A DNA stretch of 64,000 nt from Maioricimonas rarisocia (lineage in GTDB: Bacteria; Planctomycetota; Planctomycetia; Planctomycetales; Planctomycetaceae), in the NCBI RefSeq assembly GCF_007747795.1, contig NZ_CP036275.1, forward strand, positions 4,456,001 through 4,520,000, read 5' to 3'. The first letter of the stretch is position 1, and every line of letters begins with the position of its first letter. Positions 52,188 to 62,075 of the stretch are shown piece by piece. The position numbers were made by a program, and so were the translations under genes. The notes under the pieces are model-generated. The model did no database searches and was not told the origin of the DNA. It saw only the letters and a list, made by a program, of their open reading frames with translations.

Positions 52188-53129
52188 TCATTCGGCCTGC
52201 TTGCGGGCTTCGTCGAGCCGCTCGCGGGACGACTTGAGGTACCCCTCGATCTTCGTGTTCTCGATGGCCTTTTCGAAGTGTGGGATTGCGGCTGCCGGTT
52301 CGCCGGCGTCGAGAAAGACGTCCGCCAAGCCGCGATGCCAGAAGTACGTCAGCAGTTCGCTCCGCTTCTCCGGCTCAGACTCGGCCGATTTGCGGGCTGC
52401 GGCGAGAGCCTTCTCCTCGTTTCCCGCTTTCAGCCAGGCAGCGGCGGCTTCCTTGTAGTGCCATGCGGCCAGCGCCTCGTCCTGCGGGGCGATCGTTTCG
52501 TAGAGCGCTGCCCCTTCTTCGTACTTTCTGGCCCGCACGTACTGCTGGGCGAGCGAGGCCTGCGTCCGTACGTCGACCGGTTCCCCTTCGTCCAGCTTGA
52601 GGGCCGCCAGCCGTTCGACCAGCTCGGCACTCCGTTCGGGGTCCTGTTTCAGGCGGGCATAGATCTCGCTGAGGAGAAACAGCGACGTGAAATCGTCGGG
52701 CTTCTCCTTCAGCCGGTCTTCGTACCGTTTGATCGCTTCATCGGTCTTTCCCCGCTGGTGGATGAACGACAGCAGCGAGCGGCGCGTCAGCGATCGTTCG
52801 GCCGCCTGTTTGCTGTTGGTGATGACGTATTCGGCCGCTTCGTACATCTTGTCCGGTTCCGGCAGCAGCCGGTACGACGCCATCAGTGCCCGATAGGTGC
52901 GGAGTTTCATCCGCTCGTCGTTCGTCAGCTTGAGGGCCGCCTCGAACGGCTCCTGTGCCGCGGCATAGTTGCGGGAGTTGTAGAAGGCCGCCCCGACGTT
53001 GAAAGCTTCGGTGGCGTTCTGGTATTCGGCCGCGTGGATCGGCACCGTGCAGCAGGCAAGTCCGAAGACTGCCGCGAGCAACCAGCGGCCGTGGGACTGG
53101 AAGCTCTTCAGCGGACGGCGACTGGCCAT
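52188..53129 (-). CDS. Secreted tetratricopeptide-repeat protein
   Basis: A 313-residue protein, ATG 53129. A signal peptide (WLLAAVFGLACCTVPIHAA) leads into tandem TPR-like helices: ATEAFNVGAAFYNSRNYAAAQEPFEAALKL, KMYEAAEYVITNSKQAAERSL, DEAIKRYEDRLKEKPDDFTSLFLLSEIYARLKQ, YVRARKYEEGAALYETIAPQDEALAAWHYKEAAAAWLKAGNEEKALAAARK and GLADVFLDAGEPAAAIPHFEKAIE. It probably scaffolds protein contacts in the periplasm. It lies about 100 nt upstream of the SUMF1-like gene on the same strand and may be co-transcribed. Confidence 0.88.
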   Translation of the reverse strand: MASRRPLKSFQSHGRWLLAAVFGLACCTVPIHAAEYQNATEAFNVGAAFYNSRNYAAAQEPFEAALKLTNDERMKLRTYRALMASYRLLPEPDKMYEAAEYVITNSKQAAERSLTRRSLLSFIHQRGKTDEAIKRYEDRLKEKPDDFTSLFLLSEIYARLKQDPERSAELVERLAALKLDEGEPVDVRTQASLAQQYVRARKYEEGAALYETIAPQDEALAAWHYKEAAAAWLKAGNEEKALAAARKSAESEPEKRSELLTYFWHRGLADVFLDAGEPAAAIPHFEKAIENTKIEGYLKSSRERLDEARKQAE

Positions 53130-53299
53130 TGTTCGGTTCCCTGCTGGAAGATGCGCGAATTGAGAGTTCGCAGTAGGAGACTGGATGTCGCCAGCATACG
53201 ACCGCACCGACCGGCAACGCAATCAGAAACGAGCGGCTGCATGCTGGACTGGTCGCGGATGAAATTGCACGTCGGCAGCGCACGGCGTAGCATCCGGGT

Positions 53300-53893
53300 A
53301 TGAACGAGAAAACTCCCGATCCTCTCCGCAGCCGCGAACTCCTCTCCCGCGACGACAGTCGCCTGCTGGTCGTCGACATGCAGGAGAAGCTGCTGAACGT
53401 CATTCCTGTGGCTCGACAGATTGTCTGGCGAACCCGGCAGCTGATTCGCGCCGCCCGCCTGCTCAATGTTCCCGTCGATGCGACCGAACAGTACCCGCAG
53501 GGGCTCGGGCCGACCGTTGGCCAACTTTCGGAACTGCTCGATCCCCCGCCGCCGAAGATGCGGTTCAGCTGCGCCGATTGTCTCGATTGGGCCAGTCCCG
53601 ATCAGAGCGGCGGCGACCGCTACAAGGTCGTGATTGCCGGCATCGAAACGCACGTCTGTGTGCTGCAGACGGCACTCGATCTGACGGCTCGCGGCTGGGA
53701 AGTCTGTGTGGTTGCCGATGCGGTTGCCAGCCGCAACCAGCTCGACTGGACGTTCGCCCTGCAGCGACTGTCGGCGAGCGGAGTGACGGTGACAACGACC
53801 GAAGCGGTCCTGTTCGAGTGGTGCGAATCGGCGGACGACGACGCGTTTCGCGAGGTCCGCAAGCTTGTTGTCGAGACTCCACCGGCAGACTGA
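53300..53893 (+). CDS. Isochorismatase-family hydrolase
   Basis: A 197-residue protein, ATG 53300. The catalytic triad of the family is visible: Asp in [11 protein letters not shown] (about residue 26), Lys in [10 protein letters not shown], and the nucleophile Cys in [15 protein letters not shown] with the usual cis-peptide context. Members hydrolyse vinyl ethers, nicotinamide or N-carbamoyl amides. There is no nearby menaquinone or siderophore gene to decide. It is followed 40 nt later by a DUF1559 gene. Confidence 0.93.
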   Translation: MNEKTPDPLRSRELLSRDDSRLLVVDMQEKLLNVIPVARQIVWRTRQLIRAARLLNVPVDATEQYPQGLGPTVGQLSELLDPPPPKMRFSCADCLDWASPDQSGGDRYKVVIAGIETHVCVLQTALDLTARGWEVCVVADAVASRNQLDWTFALQRLSASGVTVTTTEAVLFEWCESADDDAFREVRKLVVETPPAD

Positions 53894-53933
53894 AGTCGTC
53901 GGGTCGAACGGTCACGCCCCTGGGGAGATCTGC

Positions 53934-54968
<1,035 letters not shown>

Positions 54969-55096
54969 ACGTGATTTTGCTGCGGTGATTGTCGTCCGCG
55001 TGCCGCGTGATCCGTTGCAGAATCAATCCCGGCCAACGACACTCAGGATTCCCTGACCGCAAACAGACCGGCCTCGCCGATCAAGGAACCGACCCG

Positions 55097-56281
55097 ATGC
55101 AGACGCCGTTTCCCCCCGTGACGCCTCCCCGCCGCATTCTGATGGGACCCGGGCCGAGCGACATTTCTCCCCGCGTGCTCGCCGCGATGGCCGCCCCGAC
55201 GGTCGGGCACCTCGATCCGTACTTTCTGCGGATTATGAATGAGACGCAGGAGATGCTGCGGCAGGTCTTCCGCACGAGGAATCCGCTGACGATGTCGGTC
55301 AGCGGGACCGGCAGTGCCGGCATGGAAGCCTGCGTCGCTAACCTGATCGAACCGGGCGACCGGATGATCGCCTGCATCAATGGTGTTTTCGGCGGGCGCA
55401 TGGCGGACGTTGCCGAGCGCTGCGGGGCCGAAGTGACCCGCCTGGAGCGGCCGTTCGGCGAGGTGTTTACTGCGGAAGAAGTTGAGGAAGCCGTCCGCAA
55501 GGTCTCTCCCAAGGTGCTGGGAATCGTTCATGCCGAAACGTCGACCGGTGCCCTGCAGCCGCTCGAAGACATTTCGCGGGTCGTTCACGACGCCGGCGGA
55601 CTGCTGCTGGTCGACTGCGTCACCTCACTGGGCGGACTGCCGGTCGAAATCGATGCCTGGGGCGTTGATGCGGCTTATTCCGGCACGCAGAAGTGTCTCT
55701 CGTGCCCGCCGGGACTGGCGCCGGTCACCTTTGGCCCGAAGGCCGTCGAAGTGATCGACAACCGCAAGTCGAAGGTGCAGAGCTGGTACCTCGACATGAC
55801 GATGGTCCGCAACTACTGGAGCGATCAGTCGCGGGCGTATCATCATACGGCACCGATCAACATGAACTACGGCCTCCACGAGGCGCTGCGAATCATCCTC
55901 GAAGAGGGGCTGGAACCGCGATTCGAGCGGCACCAGCGGAATCATCAGGCGTTGAAATCCGGGCTGGCTGCCATGGGGATCGAGTATGCGGTCGCCGAAG
56001 GTCACCAGTTGCCGACGCTCAATGCGGTTCGTATTCCCGATGGCGTCGACGACAAGGCGGTGCGTGGCCGGTTGCTGGAGGAATTCGGCATCGAGATTGG
56101 CGGCGGTCTGGGGCCCATGGCTGGCAAAGTCTGGCGGATCGGCCTGATGGGCGAGGCCAGCAGCAAGCGGAACGTGATGCTGTTCCTGGCGGCTCTGGAA
56201 GAGTGTCTGGCGACGGCGGGAGTCTCGGTGACGGCAGGCGCCGGCGTGTCTGCGGCGAGCGAGGCGTACAGGTCGGCATAG
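55097..56281 (+). CDS. Class V PLP aminotransferase (alanine-glyoxylate / serine-pyruvate type)
   Basis: A 394-residue protein, ATG 55097 with AAGGA upstream. Family features are [30 protein letters not shown] at the start, [64 protein letters not shown] with the PLP-binding Lys in SGTQKCL, and [25 protein letters not shown]. It transfers an amino group between alanine or serine and glyoxylate/pyruvate, usual in glyoxylate detoxification or a serine-type cycle. It stands alone. Confidence 0.93.
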   Translation: MQTPFPPVTPPRRILMGPGPSDISPRVLAAMAAPTVGHLDPYFLRIMNETQEMLRQVFRTRNPLTMSVSGTGSAGMEACVANLIEPGDRMIACINGVFGGRMADVAERCGAEVTRLERPFGEVFTAEEVEEAVRKVSPKVLGIVHAETSTGALQPLEDISRVVHDAGGLLLVDCVTSLGGLPVEIDAWGVDAAYSGTQKCLSCPPGLAPVTFGPKAVEVIDNRKSKVQSWYLDMTMVRNYWSDQSRAYHHTAPINMNYGLHEALRIILEEGLEPRFERHQRNHQALKSGLAAMGIEYAVAEGHQLPTLNAVRIPDGVDDKAVRGRLLEEFGIEIGGGLGPMAGKVWRIGLMGEASSKRNVMLFLAALEECLATAGVSVTAGAGVSAASEAYRSA

Positions 56282-56941
56282 TTATCTGCGGGGGCCACAG
56301 TTGTCGGAGTGCCACGGCTCTGCGAGCCGTACTGGTGAATACGGGCTGACAGGAATGTCTGCCCCACCTGCCGCAGGTCAGCCGTTGCACGCACGCAGGC
56401 AGGCTGGGACTGGTCCCAGCAGCCGCAGGTCAGGCTCCGCCTGACGATGAGAACGGCCCGATGGATGGGTGGCCCCGGTTCTCTGAACCGGGGGCGCGAA
56501 GCGACAGGAGGTCGGTCCAGGTTGTTCGCAAGGCTTCAAAGAGCCTCTTGCGGCGCGAACGCGGGCCGACAGATATGTCTGCCTCACCTGGCGGAAAGCC
56601 GTAGGTCAGGCTTTGCCTGACGACCAAAGTTTGTTGAGCGGCCCCTGGGGCCGTCAAAGTTTCACCTGGATTGCATGTCGCCACTGCATGGAGGCGGCGA
56701 ACGACGTGCCGTGCCTGTCCGGCACCCCAGCCACCCGCCGCGGGACGCGAAACACCTGTCGGGCAGGCAGGAATGTCTGCCCCACATGAAGGAAATCTGC
56801 AGGCCAGGCTTTGCCTGACGATGAGAACTGGTGTCACGGCTCTGTGAGCCGTGCTGGTGAATCCAGGCAGACAGGAAGGTCTGCCCAAGCTCACCCTCTC
56901 AAGCCTCACCCCTCAAAACTCAAACCTGACCCACCTCCGCG
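56282..56941. repeat. 660-base repeat mosaic upstream of hemB (no gene)
   Basis: It contains two copies of the CACGGCTCTGTGAGCCGTG-type hairpin (about 56311 and 56830), at least four copies of the CAGACAGGAATGTCTG-type module (about 56349, 56569, 56762, 56865), and a heptamer array at 56891-56933 on the minus strand (GGTTTGA, GTTTTGA, GGGGTGA, GGCTTGA), although no minus-strand gene ends there. The hemB promoter must lie within it. Confidence 0.75.
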
Positions 56942-57937
56942 ATGCCGAAATTCCCCACCACCCGCCTGCGTCGTCTCCGCCAGCATCCCCGTGTCCGGGA
57001 CCTGGTCCGCGAAACGCGGCTGTCTCCGCATGACTTCGTCCTGCCGCTGTTCATTCGCCACGGACAGAACGAGCGGATTCCGATCGGTTCGATGCCGGGC
57101 AACTTCCAGCTCACTGTCGACCATCTGGCCGCCGAGGCTCGTGAAATCGCCGGCCTGGGCATCCCGGCCGTCATCCTGTTCGGCATTCCCGAGCACAAAG
57201 ACGCGGTGGGCAGCGACGCCTACTCCGAGCAGGGCATCGTGCAGCAGGGTGTCGATGCGATCAAGCAGGCGGCACCCGACCTGCTCGTCATGACGGACGT
57301 CTGCTTCTGCGAGTTCACCGATCACGGGCATTGCGGCATTGTCAATGACAGGCACGGCTCGCCCGACGTCGATAACGACGCGACGCTCGAGATCCTCGTG
57401 AAAGAAGCCGTCAGCCACGCCCGGGCCGGTGCCGACCTGATCGCCCCCAGCGGCATGATGGACGGCATGATTCAGGCGCTGCGGACCGGGCTCGATGGCG
57501 AAGGGTTCGAGCACATTCCGATCATGAGCTATGCGGCAAAGTATTCGTCGGCCTTTTACGGCCCGTTCCGGGATGCGGCGGAGAGTGCACCGCAGTTCGG
57601 CGACCGGCGGACCTACCAGATGGACCCGGCCAACGGTGCCGAGGCACTCCGCGAAGTGGCCCTCGATCTGGAGGAAGGTGCCGATATCCTGATGGTCAAG
57701 CCGGCCCTCAGCTATCTGGACGTCATCTATCGCGTCAAGCAGGCGCATCCGGAGGTACCGCTGGCGGCGTATAACGTCAGCGGCGAGTTCGCGATGGTGA
57801 AGGCTGCGGCGGCAAACGGGTGGATCGACGAACAGCGGGTCGCGCTCGAACTGCTGCTGAGCATCCGCCGGGCCGGGGCCGACATGATTCTCACCTACCA
57901 CGCGAAAGACGCCTGTCGCTGGCTGGCGGGTGACTAG
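56942..57937 (+). CDS. hemB: Delta-aminolevulinic acid dehydratase (porphobilinogen synthase)
   Basis: A 331-residue protein, ATG 56942. The zinc-site cysteines are in [17 protein letters not shown]; the catalytic lysines are in [18 protein letters not shown] and [16 protein letters not shown]. It joins two 5-aminolevulinate molecules to porphobilinogen in heme biosynthesis. The end of the gene ([11 protein letters not shown]) is duplicated 580 bases downstream, with a small gene between the two copies. Confidence 0.97.
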   Translation: MPKFPTTRLRRLRQHPRVRDLVRETRLSPHDFVLPLFIRHGQNERIPIGSMPGNFQLTVDHLAAEAREIAGLGIPAVILFGIPEHKDAVGSDAYSEQGIVQQGVDAIKQAAPDLLVMTDVCFCEFTDHGHCGIVNDRHGSPDVDNDATLEILVKEAVSHARAGADLIAPSGMMDGMIQALRTGLDGEGFEHIPIMSYAAKYSSAFYGPFRDAAESAPQFGDRRTYQMDPANGAEALREVALDLEEGADILMVKPALSYLDVIYRVKQAHPEVPLAAYNVSGEFAMVKAAAANGWIDEQRVALELLLSIRRAGADMILTYHAKDACRWLAGD

Positions 57938-58039
57938 CCGTTTCCATTCGATCGCCAGATGCGCGAGATGTCGAGCGACGAGGCAACCGGTGAATTAGCG
58001 AGTCGCTGTTGTGCTCCAGTCGAAAGCGAGATGTGGGCA

Positions 58040-58438
58040 ATGAACGAAGTTGAACTCTCGGTCCCACACCGCGAATTCGAAACGGATCGTCTTGCGGTCG
58101 TTCGAGTGCAGATGCGTATTCCGCATGGGATCGATCCATCACCCAGACAGGTCTACATGGGCTTCGCGAACGATGCACTGGCGTCAGTCGGCTGGCCCCT
58201 GGTGACTGTCACTGTGTCCGAGACAATCGCTGAACAAAAAGGGGGGCCGTTTGTACAGTTCATCGAGACGGATGCACGTTGTCGTCGACTTGGATTCGCG
58301 ACTGAGATCTGGGAAGCCCTGAACGAGAGATACGGCGGGAAACTGATTGGGGAGGCTGGTACCTGGGCGGGGTATCTGTTTCTGAAGTCTGTCGGCGTGA
58401 CTCTCCCTGAAGCCGACCGCTCGTACTTCCCACCCTAG
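58040..58438 (+). CDS. Small GNAT-like protein inserted after hemB
   Basis: A 132-residue protein. ATG 58040 is preferred (58031 and 57959 are in frame). The C-terminal half, FVQFIETDARCRRLGFATEIWEALNERYGGKL, has the R-R-x-G-F-A-T turn that resembles the acetyl-CoA pyrophosphate loop of GNAT acetyltransferases, but the usual strand pattern before it is weak. Composition is less GC-biased than its neighbours. It lies between hemB and a duplicated hemB 3' end, which suggests later arrival by insertion. Confidence 0.6.
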   Translation: MNEVELSVPHREFETDRLAVVRVQMRIPHGIDPSPRQVYMGFANDALASVGWPLVTVTVSETIAEQKGGPFVQFIETDARCRRLGFATEIWEALNERYGGKLIGEAGTWAGYLFLKSVGVTLPEADRSYFPP

Positions 58439-58480
58439 ATTGCAGCAGTCTCGGGCGTCGCGTTGTTTCAGACCTGTACC

Positions 58481-58543
58481 GGTGCCGACCTGGTTCTCAC
58501 CTGCCATGCGAAAGACGCCTGTGGCTGGTTCGCGGCAGGCTGA
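58481..58543 (+). pseudogene. Duplicated 3' end of hemB
   Basis: In frame it reads GADLVLTCHAKDACGWFAAG then TGA, against the hemB terminus [20 protein letters not shown] then TAG. The 15-base core GCGAAAGACGCCTGT is identical in both (57902-57916 and 58508-58522). No homology extends further upstream, so only the last 20 or so codons were duplicated. Confidence 0.85.
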
Positions 58544-58644
58544 GAATTCTGTAGCGGCAGCCGGTTCTGCAGCAGTATGCTGATGGAACGGCTTCGAAAG
58601 CGGGTTCGGAGCACTCTGTCGACTCAACTGCGGGGGGCTGCGTG

Positions 58645-59157
58645 ATGCGTCGATATGCGATTGTTCTTCTCGTGGTCGTGCCGGTCACCGTCCTCTCGTT
58701 CGTCGCCCGCGCCGACGATTCGCCCGCAACCGCGATGCTCGATCCGGACGGCCGGCCGGATCAGGATCTGGTGAAGGTCGACAACGCCCGGTACTACGTC
58801 TGGCGGGAGGCGAACGGCTGGCACATCCGGACGGCCGCCAAGGGTTTTCTGAAGTTCAAGGGAGCCATCAAGCTGCACCGGGGGACGTTCGGGAAGGTGC
58901 GACAGATCGGCCTCGAAACCCGAGGGAAGTACGCCGACCGCTGGGCCATCAACGCCAGTCGCAACGAACTGCGGTTCGAAATCTACACCGGCGGCTCGTT
59001 TGACGGGTTCGATTTCGACGTGCGGGGAAAAGACGCAGAGATCGAGTACGACCTGCGGATCGGCGAGGCGGGGCGGCGAATGCAGCGACGAATCTTTGTC
59101 GGGCGCAACAGTGCCCACCCGGAGAAGAGCACGTTCACGCTGCCGGCCGCTGACTAA
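58645..59157 (+). CDS. Secreted protein of unknown function
   Basis: A 170-residue protein, ATG 58645 with GGGG-type ribosome site. A signal peptide (YAIVLLVVVPVTVLSFVARA) is followed by a single domain with YYVWREANGWHIRTAAKGFLKFKGAIKL, RFEIYTGGSFDGFDFDVRG and EIEYDLRIGEAGRRMQRRIFVG. The alternating strand pattern suggests a small beta-sandwich. The family is not recognised. Confidence 0.75.
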   Translation: MRRYAIVLLVVVPVTVLSFVARADDSPATAMLDPDGRPDQDLVKVDNARYYVWREANGWHIRTAAKGFLKFKGAIKLHRGTFGKVRQIGLETRGKYADRWAINASRNELRFEIYTGGSFDGFDFDVRGKDAEIEYDLRIGEAGRRMQRRIFVGRNSAHPEKSTFTLPAAD

Positions 59158-59163
59158 GTGGCC

Positions 59164-59181
59164 CACCGGACGCTTCCGGTG
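59164..59181. terminator. Short hairpin between convergent genes
   Basis: CACCGGA-CGCT-TCCGGTG is a perfect 7-bp stem-loop, 7 nt after one stop and 20 nt from the other. It is the same CACCGG/CCGGTG style as the hairpins at 39.5, 44.4 and 49.3 kb. It could act as a bidirectional 3' end, but there is no T run. Confidence 0.45.
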
Positions 59182-59201
59182 AACTCGTCGAAGGATTCGC
59201 G

Positions 59202-60224
59202 TCAGTTCTCGGCGTCGACGTTCTCTTCAGCCGCCCGCTGCTCTGCAAGCACATCGGCGATCCGGCGGACCAGCTTCGGCAGGCCGTTCCCGGTGGCCGA
59301 GGAGATCTGCATCACGTCGGTTTCGAGCTGTTCGGACAGCAGTTCAGCCGCCGCTTCGGCGTCCGGCAGTTCGCTCTTGGAAACGCAGACGATTTCCGGC
59401 CGCTGCACCAGCGTCTCGTCGAACAGCCGCATCTCTTCGCGGATCTGCTGATAGTTCTCGATCGGATCGGTCTGATCCATCGGGCTCGGCTCGACCAGAT
59501 GGACGAGCACCTTCGTCCGCTGCACGTGCTTGAGGAACTCATGCCCCAGTCCGACACCGGCATGAGCCCCTTCGATCAGTCCCGGAATATCGGCCATGAC
59601 GAACTCGTTGTCGTAGTCGACGCGGACCAGGCCGAGGTTCGGATACTTCGTAGTGAAGGGATAGTCAGCAATCTCGGGATGCGCCCGCGAGAGCCGGCTG
59701 AGCAGCGTCGACTTGCCGGCATTCGGCTTGCCGATCACTCCGACATCGGCGATCAGCTTCAGTTCGAGAATGACGTTTCGTTCTTCACCCGTGCCGCCAT
59801 ACTCGAACTCGCGGGGCGTGCGGTGGGTCGAGGTCGCGAATCGTTTGTTGCCGCGCCCCCCCCGGCCGCCCTGTGCGACGACGACGCTGGCGCCATCTTC
59901 GGCAAGATCCTTGATCAACAGGCCGGAATCGGAATCTTTGACCAGCGTTCCCGGCGGGACGAGGATGACGACGTCTTCGCCGCTCTTGCCGGTCTTGAGG
60001 CTGCCCATCCCGTGCTGGCCGCGCTCCGCCTTCCAGTGGCGATGGCCGGCGATGTTCGCGAGCGAGCCCAGGTTCCGCTCTGCCCGAATGATCACGTTTC
60101 CGCCGTGACCGCCGTCGCCACCATCGGGGCCGCCGCGGGGAACATGGGCCTCGCGACGGAAGCTCATGCAGCCGTCTCCGCCGTCACCGGCCTTGCAGTA
60201 GATTTCAACGCGATCGACAAACAT
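59202..60224 (-). CDS. obg: Obg family GTPase
   Basis: A 340-residue protein, ATG 60224. The N-terminal OBG domain is rich in glycine (DGGDGGHGGNVII, QGGRGGRGNKRFATSTHRTPREFEYGG) and the G domain has P-loop GKPNAGKSTLLS, DIPGLIEGAHAGVGLGHEFLKH and a G4 motif SKSEL. It lacks the long C-terminal OCT domain, as in many Obg/CgtA proteins. It acts in ribosome assembly and stress control. Confidence 0.95.
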   Translation of the reverse strand: MFVDRVEIYCKAGDGGDGCMSFRREAHVPRGGPDGGDGGHGGNVIIRAERNLGSLANIAGHRHWKAERGQHGMGSLKTGKSGEDVVILVPPGTLVKDSDSGLLIKDLAEDGASVVVAQGGRGGRGNKRFATSTHRTPREFEYGGTGEERNVILELKLIADVGVIGKPNAGKSTLLSRLSRAHPEIADYPFTTKYPNLGLVRVDYDNEFVMADIPGLIEGAHAGVGLGHEFLKHVQRTKVLVHLVEPSPMDQTDPIENYQQIREEMRLFDETLVQRPEIVCVSKSELPDAEAAAELLSEQLETDVMQISSATGNGLPKLVRRIADVLAEQRAAEENVDAEN

Positions 60225-60360
60225 GCTGAACTCGAGAAGGAAGCGGAAAGCAGGATCGGCGGGTTCGCCGGGCGACGAGTATCCCAGATCGGCAGAATGC
60301 TGCAACAATGGCGTCGGGATTGCCCCCGGAGGCGGGATCGGAGCAATGCGCGGACGTGTA

Positions 60361-60435
60361 CGGAAAAAGCCCACCAGCGGGGTGTCGGGCGTGGGCCAGT
60401 CGACGGAAAAAGCCCACCGGCGGCGACCGGTGGGC
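60361..60435 (-). terminator. Two tandem terminator-like hairpins after the aldehyde dehydrogenase gene
   Basis: On the minus strand, GCCCACCGG-loop-CCGGTGGGC followed by TTTTTCC occupies 60435-60405. A second copy, GCCCAC...GTGGGC followed by TTTTTCC, is at 60396-60362. Both sit about 60-130 nt after the aldehyde dehydrogenase stop. The plus-strand repeat GGAAAAAGCCCACC links them as a duplicated element. Confidence 0.8.
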
Positions 60436-60493
60436 TTGCGGGCGTATTGTGCAATGTGCCGAGGGCGAACAACGGCCGAGCGCCCTGTAGAAC

Positions 60494-61930
60494 CTAGTGG
60501 GCCGGCGGCGGGCTGTTCTGGAACGCCCGGTTCCGGAACAGGAAGTCGATGATGTTCCCTTCGTGCGGCTGCAGCCAGTTGAGCTGGACGGTCTTGATCG
60601 GACCGATGTTCAGCCGGTCGATGTTCGTCGCGTCGAGCAACTGCTGCGACCAGGCTTCGTCTTCCGTCAGGCAGGAACCGACGAGCGTCGGGCCGATCTT
60701 CTTGAGCATGTCCTTCTGCGGACACTTCACGACCGAGACGAACGGGAACATGTACTCGGCGTTGGCCAGGAACGGTTCCGGGCTCTCCGCGTGGATCACG
60801 GTCGGCCGCAGGTAGTCGCACCGCTCGTGCTGAACCAGCCGGTCGCCGTCCCGGTACTTCGCCGTGACCTCTGTAACGCCCGGCTCGTTGAGCTTCTCTT
60901 CGATCTGGTTGTTCATCGCCTCGGCGGCCCCTTCCATCGTGAAGGCGGCCAGTCCTGCTTCCGGATCGGTCATCGGTTTGGGAGCAATCGGTCCCAGCCG
61001 CTCGGCCAGTGCGTTGGCGATTTCTTCGGTGTGACGCGAGGCCCAGATGCTCGAGGCGTTGATGCAGGAACGACCGCTGTTCGCAAAGACACTGTCGAAC
61101 ATCAGGTCCAGATGCTTCTCCCAGTCGTCGACCATGTCGTCGCCGAACAGGATCTTCGAGAAGCCCGGTCCGTGGGCCTGCACGCGGGGATCGCCGGCAT
61201 ACTGGTCGACCGTCGCGGCACCGCCGAAAATCATCGACCGGTTGCAGGATTCGAGCACGGCCGGTCCGCAGTCCGAGCCACCGGGATAGATCGAGACGAC
61301 TTCCGGAGGAATACCGGCCGCCTTGAAGGCTTCGAACATGCGGTACGGCGTCCAGGGTTCCTGCCGGCCCGGTTTGAGGACCAGACCGATCTGCAGCGGA
61401 ACGACCGGAAGCCAGAGGGCGTGCACGCCGGGCGAGTTCGACGGCAGCACCAGGCCGAGCACGTTCGTCGTCGCCTGATAGCTGAGCATCACGCCACGAT
61501 CTTCCATCCCGTAGCCGCGGGAGAGGATTTCGGTCGGCAGTCCCCGAGTGAGGGCTTCAAGCAGTGGTTTCATCTGCTTGAGCACGAAGGCGTTCTTCCG
61601 CATGTTGAACGCACACATGTGCTCCGGCAGGCCGGTCGTGGCGGACTGGATGCGGCAGAACTCCTGCGGCGTCTGCGTGCCGTTGCCCAGCGGCAACGTG
61701 CTTTCCATGTAGAGGTCTGCCGCCTTGCCGACCATTTCGCAGAGCTGGTCGATCGAGAACTGCCGCAGCGTGTCTCGGGCCCGGGCGGACTTCCGCATGT
61801 CCATCTTGATCAGGCCGCCGTTGGCCTGGTGCATGCGGGCCAGTTCTTCGCCCGTTTCGAAATGGACGACGGGCTGCTGGTCCATCGACTCGTAGGGCTG
61901 CCCCCAGCGGATGACAGGAATCTCGATCAT
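60494..61930 (-). CDS. Aldehyde dehydrogenase-superfamily protein
   Basis: A 478-residue protein, ATG 61930 with AAGGA 9 nt upstream. The ALDH fold is recognisable by NVLGLVLPSNSPGVHALWLPVVPLQIGLVLKPGRQEPWTP, SIYPGGSDCGPAVLESC and the nucleophile region NSGRSCINASSIW. The glutamate and NAD-binding motifs are divergent, so it may be an acyl-CoA or acyl-adenylate reductase rather than a classical aldehyde oxidase. It is directly downstream of a LuxE/PaaK-like adenylate-forming gene, 145 nt away and in the same direction. Confidence 0.85.
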   Translation of the reverse strand: MIEIPVIRWGQPYESMDQQPVVHFETGEELARMHQANGGLIKMDMRKSARARDTLRQFSIDQLCEMVGKAADLYMESTLPLGNGTQTPQEFCRIQSATTGLPEHMCAFNMRKNAFVLKQMKPLLEALTRGLPTEILSRGYGMEDRGVMLSYQATTNVLGLVLPSNSPGVHALWLPVVPLQIGLVLKPGRQEPWTPYRMFEAFKAAGIPPEVVSIYPGGSDCGPAVLESCNRSMIFGGAATVDQYAGDPRVQAHGPGFSKILFGDDMVDDWEKHLDLMFDSVFANSGRSCINASSIWASRHTEEIANALAERLGPIAPKPMTDPEAGLAAFTMEGAAEAMNNQIEEKLNEPGVTEVTAKYRDGDRLVQHERCDYLRPTVIHAESPEPFLANAEYMFPFVSVVKCPQKDMLKKIGPTLVGSCLTEDEAWSQQLLDATNIDRLNIGPIKTVQLNWLQPHEGNIIDFLFRNRAFQNSPPPAH

Positions 61931-62075
61931 CGGAAGCGTCCTTCTGGTTGAATGCGCTGTGCTCGATCGGCAATGCATTGCCGCGAGCAGTCGGGGCGGC
62001 CGCAGGGCCCGGGGGCGAGTACCGGGACAGATGCAGCCCGTCGGGCGGTTTCGTGTGGGAAGCGTTGCGGCGGTC

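Noticed and set aside
51432-53303. Plus-strand open frame of 623 codons
   Set aside because: It is antisense to the SUMF1-like and TPR genes, which have signal peptides and clear domains.
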